Positions 9,507-19,820 of a DNA stretch of 64,000 bases are shown piece after piece. How positions within the stretch are numbered: the first letter of the stretch is position 1; each line of letters begins with the position of its first letter. The stretch lies in NCBI GenBank assembly GCA_024867545.1, contig JANFNE010000057.1, forward strand, positions 62,001 to 126,000, read 5' to 3'. The position numbers and the translations under genes are program-made. The DNA is from Phytopythium helicoides (lineage: Eukaryota > Oomycota > Peronosporomycetes > Pythiales > Pythiaceae). The notes under the pieces were generated by a model that worked only from the letters and a program-made list of their open reading frames with translations, ran no database searches and was not told where the DNA came from.

Positions 9507-11048
9507 ATGACGCGCTCCGAGTTCTCGTTTCCCGATGGATTCCTTTGGGGGGCAGCTACCTCTGCTTATCAAGTCGAGGAGGCGTCAAGGATGGTGGGCG
9601 AGGTGAGAGCATGTGGGATTTGTTTGCCCACACGTCAGGCAAGACGAGTAATGGCGACACGGGTGACGTGGCCATCGACCACTACCACCGATTCAAGGAG
9701 GATGTTCAGCTCATGAAGCAGATCGGCCTCAAGATCTACCGCTTCTCGATCGCTTGGCCGCGCATCATCCCCGGCGGCGTCGGTGCGGTCAGCGAGGAAG
9801 GCATCAGGTTCTACAACGACCTCATCAATGAGCTGATTGCAAGCGGCATCACGCCGTACGTGACGCTCTACCACTGGGATCTACCGTTGGCACTTGTCAC
9901 CGAATACGACGGCTGGCTCGGCGAGCACATTCACAAGCAGTTCGCCAACTATGCACGTGTTTGCTTCGAACGCTTTGGTGACCGCGTGAAGAACTGGATC
10001 ACGCTCAACGAGCCGTGGGTGCACTCGAACGATGGGCTACTGTCTCGGCGTGCACGCGCCTGGCCGCCGTATCAACCGCCACACGGAGCCATACATTGCT
10101 GGTACGTAGTCCTGTTCAAACAATATGGAAGCAGGCACGGTGCTGATGAGAAGTGTTGCTTTACATTAGGGCACAATATGTTGCTCGCCCACGCGCACGC
10201 TGTGGACGTGTACCGCAAAGAGTTCCAGGAGCTGCAGGGCGGCCAGATCGGCATCACGCTGAGTGCCGACTGGCGTCTCCCAGCGCCGTCTGAGGATCCA
10301 GAGCAGTTCAAGGCGAACGTCAAGGCAGCGGAGCGGTCGATCATCTTTCATCTGAACTGGTTTGCGGACCCGATCTACCTCGGCGACTACCCGCAGCTCA
10401 TGAAGGACCGCGTGGGCGACCGCCTGCCCAAATTCACCGAGGAGCAAAAGGCTCTGGTGAAGGGCAGCTCAGACTTCTTCGGACTCAACAACTACGGCTC
10501 CGCATACGCAGCCCCTTCCAAGGACTACTCTCCTGATGTTGCACCACCGAGCGACAGTTCGGGTTCTTTCTTTGCTGACGAAGGAACCGAGACGATCAGT
10601 GATCCGACTTGGGGTAAGACTGCCGTCGGGTTCTTCGACGTCACTCCATGGGGGATGTACTCCTTGCTCACGCACATCCAGACATCTTACAAGCCCAAAA
10701 ACGGCATTGTCATTACCGAGAACGGCTCGGCGTGGGCTTCGAGCTCGCGAGAGGAGGACCTCAGGATGATCGACGCATCGACTTCTTCGAGCAATACCTC
10801 GCATCGGTCCACACCGCGATTAAGGACGGCGCAGACGTCCGAGGCTACTGCGTTTGGTCGCTGCTTGACAATCTCGCTGGGCTGGCGGGTTCTCGACGAC
10901 GTTTGGGCTCATCCGAGTCGACTTTGACGATAATCTCAAGCGCACGCTCAAGAAGTCTGCGCACTGGTACCACGACACGATCGCCAAGAACAGCTTCAGC
11001 GTCGACCGCGAGCTCCCAGACACGGTCGCTCCAGCTCTGAAGCCATAA
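9507..11048 (+). pseudogene. GH1 beta-glucosidase pseudogene with several frameshifts
   Basis: Aligns along its whole length with the intact gene at 24270-25828 and shares its intron position (GT at 10092, AG at about 10170), so it descends from that lineage. The ATG at 9507 opens a normal GH1 N-terminus (FSFPDGFLWGAATSAYQV). One base is missing near 9580, one base is added near 10030, and the frame shifts again near 10750 and near 10880. The acid/base motif TLNEPW and the nucleophile motif ITENGSAW survive in pieces. The last frame ends with TAA at 11046-11048. It was a cytosolic-type GH1 enzyme and is now very probably non-functional. Assembly indels could explain single shifts but hardly all four. 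Confidence 0.85.
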
Positions 11049-11166
11049 CGTGGCTAGCTTCAGTATCACCAGAGTAGTTAGCTCGCACCCATTGCACCAA
11101 CTGCACCTGTATTCATGTCATGTAGTCACAGAGAGCTACGTTCTCCCATCCGATACAAACCGAAGT

Positions 11167-12606
11167 CTACGCCTCCAGCACGTTCGACTTCATGACCTCG
11201 CCAATCCAGAGCGCTGACTTCTTGGGCGTGCGCTCCATCGTCTCGTAGTTGACCCAGTGCAGCCCAAAGCGCTTGACATAGCCCTCGGCCCATTCGAAAT
11301 TGTCACAGAAGGACCACGCAAAGTAGCCGCGCACGTCAGCTCCTTGGGCGATGGCGCGGTGCATACCCGCGAGATACTCGCGGTAGAACTCGACGCGGAA
11401 GTCGTCGTTCTGCGCCTCCTCCTTAGTGCGGTCTGCCACGGCGCACCCGTTCTCGGTCACCAGGATGCCGTTCGGGTGCGCATAGCGCTTCTGGATCCAC
11501 AGCAGCAGCTTTTCAAAACCCCAACCAACGACGTTCCAGCCCATGTCGGTGCGCTTCCACGCATCATCGGACGTCAGCGAGGTTCCTTCGTCGCACCACA
11601 TACCACCACTGCGGTCGTTTGGCGGCGGAACACCCGACTCATACTCCTTGGACGGTGCAGCATAGCTCGTTCCGTAGTGGTTGAGCCCGAAAAAGTCCGA
11701 GCTGCCCTTCAGCAGCGCCTTTTCTTCATCCGTGAACGATGGCAGGCGGCTTCCGGCGCGATCCTTCATCACCGTGCGGGTAGTCTCCGAGGTAGATTGG
11801 GTCGGCGAACCAGCCGAGGAAGAAGAGAAGCGAGCGCTCGGCAGCCGCTGCGTTCTTCTTCTTTTGCTCCGGGTCGTCCTGAGTGGGCCGGCTCGCGCCA
11901 GTCGCAGTTGAGCGTGATACCGATCTTGCCCTTCTGCTGCTGCTGGAACTCGTCGCGGTAAACCTTCACGGCTCGGGCGTGAGCCAGCAGCAGGTTGTGA
12001 CCAGCCACGTACGGCTCGCTCTGGGGTGCGACCTTGCGTCCCTGGCGCATGAGCGCCGTTGCCGTAGCCCAGGAAGGCCGAGCACCAGGGCTCATTTAGC
12101 GTGAGCCAACTCTTGACTCGGTCTCCAAAGCGCTGGAAGCACACGCGCGCGTAGTCGGCGAACGCGTCCTGGATGAAGCGTCCTCCCAGCCACCCGTCGT
12201 GCTCGGTGAGGAGCGCGAGCGGCAAGTCCCAGTGGTATAGCGTGACGAGTGGCGTGATGCCGTTGGCGAGCAGCTCGTCGATGAGGTCGTTGTAGAACTT
12301 GACGCCCTCCTCGTTGACCTGGCCGGTGCCCGCCGGCAGGATCCGCGGCCACGCGATCGAGAAGCGGTAGGCCGACACGCCCATGCGCTTCATGAGCTGC
12401 ACGTCCTCCTTGTAGCGGTGGTAGTGGTCCACGGCGCGCGCGCCAGTGTCGCCGTTCACCACCTTGCCCGGCGTGCGCGCGAACGCGTCCCAGATGCAGT
12501 CGCCGCGGCCGCCCTCGTCCGCCGCGCCCTCAATCTGGTACGAGGCCGTGGCCGTGCCCCACTGGAAGCCGTCGGGGAAGCGCAGCTGCTGGCGAGGCGT
12601 CGCCAT
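11167..12606 (-). CDS. GH1 beta-glucosidase with three +1 insertions (frame lost for about 90 codons, then restored)
   Basis: An open frame of 479 codons starts with a good GH1 N-terminus ([20 protein letters not shown]), contains the acid/base motif TLNEPW, and ends with the nucleophile motif VTENG and the [12 protein letters not shown] aglycone segment. Between about 12040 and 11772 the annotated frame makes no sense, but the expected GH1 sequence is present in the other two frames. Comparison with paralogues locates three single extra bases near 12041, 11880 and 11773, which together restore the frame. No stop arises. Either the gene encodes a scrambled central segment (no activity expected) or the three extra bases are sequencing errors. 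No signal peptide, no intron. It is convergent with the 9507 pseudogene (118 bp between ends). Confidence 0.8.
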   Translation of the reverse strand: MATPRQQLRFPDGFQWGTATASYQIEGAADEGGRGDCIWDAFARTPGKVVNGDTGARAVDHYHRYKEDVQLMKRMGVSAYRFSIAWPRILPAGTGQVNEEGVKFYNDLIDELLANGITPLVTLYHWDLPLALLTEHDGWLGGRFIQDAFADYARVCFQRFGDRVKSWLTLNEPWCSAFLGYGNGAHAPGTQGRTPERAVRGWSQPAAGSRPSREGLPRRVPAAAEGQDRYHAQLRLARAGPLRTTRSKRRRTQRLPSARFSSSSAGSPTQSTSETTRTVMKDRAGSRLPSFTDEEKALLKGSSDFFGLNHYGTSYAAPSKEYESGVPPPNDRSGGMWCDEGTSLTSDDAWKRTDMGWNVVGWGFEKLLLWIQKRYAHPNGILVTENGCAVADRTKEEAQNDDFRVEFYREYLAGMHRAIAQGADVRGYFAWSFCDNFEWAEGYVKRFGLHWVNYETMERTPKKSALWIGEVMKSNVLEA

Positions 12607-13503
12607 GAAGAGCGAGGAGGGAAGAAGAAGAAGAAGGAGACAGGCGCTTGCGGGCTTGGAGGTGAAAGCGGAAATGATCGCTTTGGCGCGGGCTTCAAGG
12701 AGGGGATTCTGAGAAGATCAGACTCAGAAAAGGTGTAGAGGGTTTTGATTGGTGCAATGTTAAGTTGGGGAGGGTTTTGGCGAATGGGAGGAGGGGATCA
12801 GGTGGCCACGTGCTGGTGATGGTATCCCATGGCACACTTCAACGCATGGCGTCTCTGCCTTTTTGCCTTCTTCGCAGCGCGATGTTGAGATGATGGCAAT
12901 GCAAGCGAAATTTTAGCGCTGCGTGCGTCAGGCAGTCAAGAGAGCATTGCCGGGCGTTGACGGGTCGCTGGCCGTTCAATGACCTAATCAGTCAGCAACA
13001 GCCGTCTTTGAGCGAGCGGATACGTCCATTGTCACGACCCAAGCACCACTTCTATGGACGTCCACAATGCTCTCGCTTCGTCAGGTTGCCTGGACCAGTG
13101 ACAGATTCCAGTCACGCGAGTCCCACAGCCGTCACGCCCCAAATTTTCATGCGCATCACCAACTTCAACTGACTGTCATCACGATGAACCGGTAGTGGGT
13201 ACTCGAGCAAACAGCATACCTAACGCGGTCACCAAGACTGCACAATCGGTGATGCGTGGTGACTCGCGCATCAGCCATCACGCTCACTCGCTTGGTCTCA
13301 TGACTCTCAAGAAAGGAGAGTATCTACGCTCTAGGTCGTCTTTGACTTTGGGGGATTTTCTGAAAGCTCTTTGGCGGGGTAAGGATCGCTCGCGCCAGTC
13401 ACATGTGCTTCACCGTGGCGGTGTCTACCAAAGTATCGGCGTCATCCAGGAGATCCAGTGAGACTGCACAAGTGAACTCCAGCTTGATCACCCTTTTTTT
13501 TGC
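12607..13503. other. intergenic, no gene recognised
   Basis: About 0.9 kb between the GH1 start and the 3' side of the Fanzor remnant. Only short open frames without recognisable domains; a T-run (about 13494-13501) ends the stretch. Confidence 0.6.
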
Positions 13504-13672
13504 TAGCACTCGCCTTCGGCTCGCGGGTATGGCCGTGGTAAGCCCGGCATCCTACGATAAAAGACGATGACTGGGAATGGAACCCAGTGAAAATGCAACA
13601 ATGCCTGAGTATACAGTGCTATCTGCGGGCAACGCTGAGCGCACCTGCAGACACTTTGTGGCCCCTGATGTG
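13504..13672 (-). other. 3' flank of the Fanzor gene, possible guide-RNA region
   Basis: In TnpB and Fanzor loci the guide (omega) RNA is encoded at the 3' end of the nuclease gene. This 170-bp flank is GC-rich, can form short hairpins (for example CTGGG-loop-CCCAG at about 13575-13591), and ends at an A-run on the minus strand. No structure was computed; this is a positional inference only. Confidence 0.25.
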
Positions 13673-14223
13673 TTAAGTTGGTGCTCGACAGAAAACGGTA
13701 GGTCTTGGTTGACCACGGAGCATGTAGAAGAGAAGCATCAGCATGTTCTTCGAGGCGTTGATGTCGCGGTTCACAGTAGTACCAAAACAGCCATTGGATC
13801 GACATTGGAGCACACTATAAACCTTGCACGTCCGCCATTCCTTGTCCGTGCTGTTCTTGACCTTGCAGAGGCGGAGACTGTACTGGTATTCTAGCCGCCG
13901 GTGGCAACGTGAGTGAAGCTTGCTGGTGCGAAACTCATCAATTGGCTGTACACGACAGTAGTTTCTCAATGTGTGCTCGAGTCTTTTGACCGGCCCCGCG
14001 GGGCACTTCTTGATGAGTCCAGAGTAATCGGTATTGCTCCAATCTCCAAATCCAACCACCGTTCGCCTGCCTGCTTGCTGGGTCAGTCTCCGGCAGAGTT
14101 CATGAAGCTTTTTCTGCGCAAAGATGTACCGTCCAAAACGCAGGTTGCGGAATCCCTTCGCCCGTGAAAATCCTAGCAGGATTTCCATACGTGGAATAAC
14201 GTATCGTGTGTACGTTTCCAGCA

Positions 14224-14230
14224 GCTCGAG
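14224..14230. repeat. target-site duplication of the hAT element, left copy
   Basis: GCTCGAG directly abuts the element's left end and recurs at 15276-15282. hAT elements make 8-bp duplications; the eighth base is ambiguous here. Confidence 0.75.
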
Positions 14231-14315
14231 CAGCGATGGGCAAAATTGCAATCAGTATTGAGTGGAACAATCCGGGCAGTCTACAATCCGTCATTGTGGA
14301 TTGATTGCAATCTTC

Positions 14316-14613
14316 AATCCTACGGTACTACCTCTGACTGCTCAACATCTCTAGTCGCCGTGCTTAACAAAGTGCTCACACACCATCTCTTTCGACCAAA
14401 ACGCACGATTAGCGCGCAGGAAAACAAGAAGTGCAAGAGTGTTCGGCTTCATAGCTTGGCGAAGAATCCTACGGTACTACCTCTGACTGCTCAACATCTC
14501 TAGTCGCCGTGCTTAACAAAGTGCTCACACACCATCTCTTTCGACCAAAACGCACGATTAGCGCGCAGGAAAACAAGAAGTGCAAGAGTGTTCGGCTTCA
14601 TAGCTTGGCGAAG
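14316..14613. repeat. 149-bp exact tandem duplication inside the hAT element
   Basis: 14316-14464 is repeated as 14465-14613 with no visible difference. Each unit covers the 3' end of the transposase frame, its stop and downstream sequence. Confidence 0.95.
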
Positions 14614-15061
14614 CGGACTCGAGAGCAAATTGGATATCGAGAAGAGACGCTCGCACATGTTCGATGTCGGGGGCACAAAGGTAGTATCGATGTAGGCCTG
14701 CTTCTTCGCATCGAGTCTGCGCCTCTTCAGTTTTGCCTCGTAAGGTGAGTTCCTTACCTACAGATGACAGAGCAGGAATCGGTAATTCACTTTGAGGCTG
14801 TTCGGCAGCCAAGAATCCCTCGCATGCTTTCGAGACAGTGACCCGCCAATTTGAAGCTTAACCAGTCCGCTCTCAACGTGGGGGTTATTCACAATCGTGG
14901 GGCGAGGCGCCAAGTGCTTGTTGGTAAATTTGTACGCCTCAATAGTGTCCTAATCGATTTGGCTGTCGGTAGCTCTTCCCACACAAGCGCCCGAAAAGCT
15001 CGCGATCCTCAACGTCGCACTCGAAGTAGTAGGCGCAGATTTCTCGATTAGTAGGGGCCAT
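14500..15061 (-). pseudogene. hAT transposase remnant (BED-like start plus C-terminal dimerisation domain)
   Basis: From ATG 15061 a short frame carries a BED-finger-like segment with LCGKSYRQ, ended by a stop or frameshift after about 40 codons. From about 14745 a clean frame encodes the hAT C-terminal domain: DTTFVPPTSNMCERLFS, then SPLRQAMKPNTLALLVFLRAN with a following FW. It stops with TAG at 14502-14500. The middle of the transposase, with the RNase H-like catalytic residues, is absent. No activity is expected. The hallmark TSN..ERLFS...L..PLR makes the family call secure. Confidence 0.85.
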
Positions 15062-15275
15062 GGTGCGGGGACAGCCTAGCTCATGCTCTTGCGTTGCCAA
15101 AGTCTTTGTGAGACTCATTAGCGAGAGTTGAGTGGCGATCAGAGACCGCCAGATTTAACATACAAAAACCTATACTAATCTGTTTGGATTGGATTGATTG
15201 TCTCCTTCGACAATCCGTCATTGTCGACGTGGATGGGACAATACAATACATTGTATTATCATATGCCCATCGCTG

Positions 15276-15282
15276 GCTCGAG
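15276..15282. repeat. target-site duplication of the hAT element, right copy
   Basis: GCTCGAG, matching 14224-14230. Confidence 0.75.
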
Positions 15283-16508
15283 CGACGCGGCTTTCTTCGA
15301 TGGCATCTGACGCTCGGCCGCCAAAATGTCGGGACGCCGCTCCTTCCAGCAAGCTATTTTCTGGTTGCTCTTGTGGTAGCGAGAATCCTCGTAGAACTCA
15401 CGAGAAGAGCCGTGGATAGTCTCGCCATCCTGGTTGATTGCTACAAACAGATCTCGTCTGCCAGGATCTAGGCCCCACATGACGATACTGACAGCCTTTC
15501 CGTCCGTCACGATCTCTCCTGCGAACTTCTTGTTGGCTGTTTCAAACTTCTCGATATTGAAGAGACTGTGCCACCATTCGTCTGCGACAGCATTCCAATC
15601 GTCACCTAGAGGAGGCACGCGAACACCAGCACGTAGAAGTAGGCTGTGGGGCGCCGTCTTGCACATCTTGAAGTGCGAGCACTTGAACCCATTCTTTGTC
15701 GGCAGGAGACTGAACGTGCGGATCTCTGGGATGTCCTGACGATGTTGAAACCGGCGACCCTCTCTTCAATGTCGGTCAGAATCATGTAGGTGAGAGGAAG
15801 CAATCTGTTAGCCTCGTCAGACAAGTAGCCGCTCTCGTTGCGCGGGATCTGCTCTCGCCAAGCCTGCACCTCGGTATCGTTGCCGTTGTAGACAGGGTCC
15901 AGGATGCCCTTGATCATGACGTAGGCCTCAGCACCATTCAAGTCATAGACCCGCTTGATGTGACGGTGAAAGCGACGGTAGAAGTTGCGTACGATCGCGT
16001 TCTTGGTGTTAGTGGCCATCATTTGGGCTGCGTTCTGCTGTCAACCAGCGGTAATCTGCCGGTTGCTTGCACGTCGAGCGTCCTCACCTCGCCAAGTGTT
16101 GTACAGCGTGACTGATTGTTGGAATGCAGGAGACACGAGTGTGGAGTTGGCGTTGCAAACACATGATAGGCATATTTAGAAGAAGACCTGGTTGAGTGGC
16201 TCCACTGCATCGCCCAGCTGACACATCCCCACGGCGTGGATGTTGGCGAGGACGTAAGCCAGCACGGACTCCCACGGCAAAGTCATGGCCTCATCGCTCT
16301 TGCAAAACGCCTTGAGCGACGTTTTGACGCACACAAGCGAGGATTTGGCGTTAGCTGCGTCGCGAGCTTCGACTTCAGCTCGTCGCCTCTTTGACTGACT
16401 CTTGCGTGGTTCTGCACTGCGCTTCTTCCTTTTAGATCTAGCATCGCCTGATGTCGGACCAGCTGCACGTGTTGTCTTGGACCGACCTCGTCGACTTGTG
16501 GAAGCAGT

Positions 16509-17023
16509 TCATGCCCGTTTACGTGTATCCAGGCAGAGCTGCAAAGGCCGCTTTACTAGCTTGCCGTGGCTCATGATGGAGCTCTGGAGATCCTTCCTGT
16601 GGCATCTCCAACAAGCAATACGAAGTGTCCATGCAGTGCCGTTGTCATCGCTGGGGGAGGGCATCGCGCAACCCGCTTGAAGCTGCTGAACTGCGCTGTG
16701 GCAGCTTGTCAACTACCACAACGCCAATGCCTTTTTAGTAAGACGATGGTGTATCGCCGACCAGATTGAGGACTCCTGACCTCAGCTGCACTTGAGTAGT
16801 CCAACGACAACGATCTTGCACCATGTAGGCGAGGGGTGCGCCGCCCGCATTCCAACGTGTAGCCATGTCAACGTTGAAGTCCATCTGGTGCGCTCCACCA
16901 GTCGTGCCACCCTCTCGTGTGGCACCCCCTGCTTCAACGCGAGATCCTGTGCATGTCTTTTCGCCTTTCCCCTTGCAGGCGACGGTCGCCCGCCCACTCG
17001 CCGACGCCTCGCGACCCACCGAC
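16509..17023. other. intergenic region between the Fanzor remnant and the IFRD gene
   Basis: No protein recognised. It should contain the IFRD promoter and perhaps the worn 5' end of the Fanzor gene; no clear initiator element was seen. Confidence 0.5.
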
Positions 17024-18728
17024 ATGGCGCGCAGCACGCGGCAGGCGCGCGGCAAGCAGCTGAGTGCGCAGACGCGGCGCCGGCTCTCGGAGGTTCGTTC
17101 GCGGCGCTTTTTCGCGGCTTTTTGGGGTTTTGCGGGGGCTGAGAGCGCGCGCAGGAGGGCAAGCGGCTGCTGCGCCACGCGCTGGCGCACGAGGAGGACG
17201 GCGCGGCCGTGGACGCGGCCAGCGTCGCGGCCAGCAGGGACGACGAGTCGGTGGACTCGGAGCTCGAGAGCGTGCTGCGCTTCGAGCAGGAGCAGCAGAT
17301 CGTGCAGCAGGCCAGGGCCAGCAGGGCCGCGGCCGCGGGCAAGCGCGGCGCCAGGAAGGGCAGGAGCGACGATGCGGCAGCGGCAGGCGTGCCGGACCTC
17401 GACGAGGCCATTGAGGAGCTCACGGAGAAGAGAGACACCACCAAGATCGCCGCGCTGCGCAAGGTGTTTGCGAGGAGGAGTTCGAGTCGCGGCGGCGGTG
17501 GTTACTAATGGGGGTGTGCCGCAGATCCTCTCCATCATGTGCAGCCAGGTGCTGACCGACAGCGTCGACTTGTTCCGCTCGGAGCTCACGAGCCAGGCCG
17601 TCACGTGCCTCAAGCGCAGGATGAAGGAGTCGAGCCCCCTGGCGCTCCGAGCGCTCGCGGTGCTCGCCATCACGATCGGCGCGGACGCTCCCGACTACTA
17701 CGAAGGTTGGTGACGCTTGAGAATGATGCGGTGGTGTGCGCTAGACTCTAATGCGTCGATGAGCAGACATTTTGACCCCGGTGCAGCGTGCGCTCACAGA
17801 CGAGGGCGAGATGGCGGTGCGCATCGAGGCTGCATACGCGCTCAGCATTTCGTGCTTCGTGTGTTGTCCCGATGAGCAGCACGCGTGGGACGTCCTTGAA
17901 GTGCTCGGCGGTCTATTGATGGCGGCCAAGGAAGCGGAGGACGAGAATGACGACTCGTTCCCGGAGGAGCTTGTCATTGCTGTGATGGAGTGCTGGGCAT
18001 TCCTCGTCAGCGCATTCCCTGCCGAGCTCGTCGCGGCGCGCATGGACTCCAACAGCTCCATCCTGAGCGACCATATGGCTGCCATTGCAGGTTTTGTCCG
18101 TGATGGAGTTAACCAGACGGTGCGATCAGCGGCATGCGAGGTTCTTGCACTACTCGTGCAGCTCAAGTATGTTGCGAGTGGCGATGGCAGCGATGACGAA
18201 GACGGTGAAGGCGGCTGGAGCTACTCTGATGAGACTGATGGTAGTCCTATTGGTGGACTGGAGCAGAAGATCGCCGCTTACATGCGCGAGACCGGAAAGC
18301 AGATTGGCAAGAAAAACCGCAAGCAGCAGCGCTCGACGCTCAAGGAAGTGCTTGAGACACTTCGTACGGGCGAAGGCCCGCATATTGAGCTGCAAGTTGA
18401 GGACGAGAAGCTATCCATATCGACGTGGGATCGGTTTTTCCAGGCTCACGTCTTCCGCCGAGCGCTTCAGTCAGGCTTTCAGGCAAGTCCGACTTGTATT
18501 GGTCGGTACTGGACGTTTTGGCGAACTAACCGCTGTGCTTTTTCCGAAAAGACCCACATGCTCGAGAACTCGGTGCTTCGCGATGTGTTCGAGGTGACCG
18601 ACACGGCCAAGGTGAGCATGATATCGACAATGCGCCGCCGTGCCGATCACAAGAGCAAGGCGATCCACAAGCGCAACGACGTGTCACGCAAAGGCATGGC
18701 GCAGAACGCGTTCCTATATGAGGACTAG
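17024..18728 (+). CDS. interferon-related developmental regulator (IFRD) family protein
   Basis: Proposed exons 17024-17092, 17155-17463, 17525-17705, 17800-18482 and 18552-18728 give 472 residues, close to animal IFRD1 (about 450). The protein starts MARSTRQARGKQ, has an acidic coiled segment, then the family opening LDEAIEELTEKRDTTKIAALRK. An Armadillo-like helical body follows, with an acidic insert (about GDGSDDEDGEGG), and the conserved C-terminal block (MLENSVLRDVFEV) closes it. IFRD proteins act as transcription co-regulators, and yeast and human members bind translating ribosomes. Introns 1-3 are GT-AG. The last (18483-18551) is GC-AG with GCAAGT and a CTAAC branch site; it is a multiple of three, so reading through is possible. 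The acceptor of intron 3 could instead be at 17786. Confidence 0.8.
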
Positions 18729-18743
18729 CCAAGTGCCTAGCGC

Positions 18744-18746
<3 letters not shown>

Positions 18747-18777
<31 letters not shown>
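18747..18777. repeat. (GA)n microsatellite
   Basis: About 15 GA units, 18 bp after the IFRD stop. Confidence 0.95.
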
Positions 18778-18778
<1 letters not shown>

Positions 18779-18933
18779 CTCACGAAAAGGTTATTGCGGT
18801 TCTTGACAGCAAAAGAACACGTTTCTCGATTTGTATGATATCCTTCTTCGCCTCGAGGCACGCGTGCCCTGCTTCCTTGTTGGCATCTGAGTGGCGTCGT
18901 TGTTTAGCGACTGCGACTGCGAGGAGCGGCCGC

Positions 18934-19820
18934 TTACTTGCCGAGCAGCGCTCGGAGCGCGTCCTGTTCCTCCTTGGTTTCGGCCGCGAGGATCTGTCGG
19001 TTGTCGTAGATCCTGACCACTTCACGGGTGTTGGTGAACTGCACGATGAGGTACACGTACTCTCCCTTCTTCATGTCGTGGTTCACCTCGGCGAACACTG
19101 CCGCGTGGCCCGTGGGGCCCTTGATGTTGAACTTGATGCTGCAGCCAGCTTCTCTGTCAGCAGCGGATCACACCTGCACAACGCGCCAAGCAACTACCCA
19201 CCGGAGGCGCGGGTTGCCGTTCTTGTCCTTGAGGTTCACGTGCTCGATGCGGTTGCGGCGGCCCTCGCGGTGTCCGCCGTAGTCGTGTCCGTATCCGTGC
19301 ACCGGCGTGCCGATGCGCGACGTGACGTCCGTGTTCTCCTGCAGCAGGCCCAGCGCCTCGCTGAAGAGTCCGTTGGGGCTCATGCGGCTGCAAGCACCCG
19401 GCTCATCAGCCTCCCTCCTGCTTCTTCCTCCTCCACCAGCAGCAAGCACTCACTTGGGCAGCAGCTCGCGCGCGACGAAGTACATGCCGACCGCGCCGAG
19501 GCCAATCAGGCCCAGCCAGAAGCCGCCCGTGGCCGTGGCCGTCACCTTCTCGTACGGCGTCAGCACCAGCGCGTCCGGCGCCTTGGTTCCCTCCTTGGCG
19601 GCCTCGCCCGCCTGCTGCTCGCGCCAGAAACCCGCCGTCAGCCCCCGAATCCGCCGACTTGGCACTGAAAACGCACTTTCTCGGCCGAAAAAAGCGCGCG
19701 CGAGCTCGCGACGCCGCGACGCGCCGCCAGCAACTGCAGCGGGCGAGCAGCGCGCGCTGAGGCGGGCGCCGCGTGCTTGGAGGCCGCGCGGGCCGCGGCG
19801 GAGCCGACGCAGCGCAGCAT
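18934..19820 (-). CDS. TIM21: mitochondrial import inner membrane translocase subunit TIM21
   Basis: Four exons are proposed on the minus strand: 19677-19820, 19454-19614, 19202-19387 and 18934-19138 (231 residues). The first exon is an Arg/Ala-rich mitochondrial presequence (MLRCVGSAAARAASKHAA). Next come one transmembrane helix (GGFWLGLIGLGAVGMYFVA) and the intermembrane-space Tim21 domain. That domain shows HGYGHDYGGHREGRRNR, the KNGNPRLRIKFNIKGP strand and the AVFAEV and YVYLIVQF strands. Tim21 links the TOM and TIM23 complexes and respiratory supercomplexes during import. All introns are 62-66 bp GT-AG. The ATG at 19820 is preferred over upstream frames because it gives the presequence. 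The acceptor of the first intron has two neighbouring CAGs, so one residue is uncertain. Convergent with the IFRD gene. Confidence 0.88.

Larger units (their letters stand above)
14231..15275 (-). mobile_element. internally deleted hAT-family DNA transposon inserted in the Fanzor gene
   Basis: 1045 bp bounded by perfect 12-bp terminal inverted repeats (CAGCGATGGGCA at 14231; its reverse complement ends at 15275) and flanked by a 7-8 bp direct repeat. CAG...CTG ends and an 8-bp-class duplication are typical of hAT elements. Related subterminal motifs (ACAATCCGTCATTGT) sit about 50-65 bp inside both ends. Internal coding remnants on the minus strand have a hAT dimerisation domain but lack the catalytic core, so the element is non-autonomous. 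Insertion must postdate the Fanzor reading frame it splits. Confidence 0.9.
13673..16508 (-). pseudogene. Fanzor (eukaryotic TnpB-like RNA-guided nuclease) pseudogene, split by a hAT insertion
   Basis: Read right to left, the pieces give a Fanzor protein. First comes a Lys/Arg-rich NLS-like stretch (about 16380-16450), then a helical N-domain (about 16270-15745), the RuvC-I motif GLDPGRRDLF (Asp codon 15466-15468), and the segment VVGFGDWSNTDYSG. The family motif DEFRTSK (Glu codon about 13936) precedes a zinc-finger region (one Cys replaced by His in KLHSRC, then LQCRSNGC). The RuvC-III motif VNRDINASKN has its Asp codon at about 13765. Lesions: TAA about 16172, TGA about 16037, one frameshift near 15745, and a 1045-bp hAT insertion at 14231-15275. 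Deleting the insertion and one target copy joins the two halves in frame (SLE to LLETYTRY). Fanzors cut DNA guided by an RNA made at their 3' end. The true start is unclear: a stop lies at 16509-16511. Confidence 0.85.

Noticed and set aside
13520..13550. Resemblance to a 5S rRNA start (GGCCATACC)
   Set aside because: Only about nine bases agree; the internal control region of 5S rRNA is missing.
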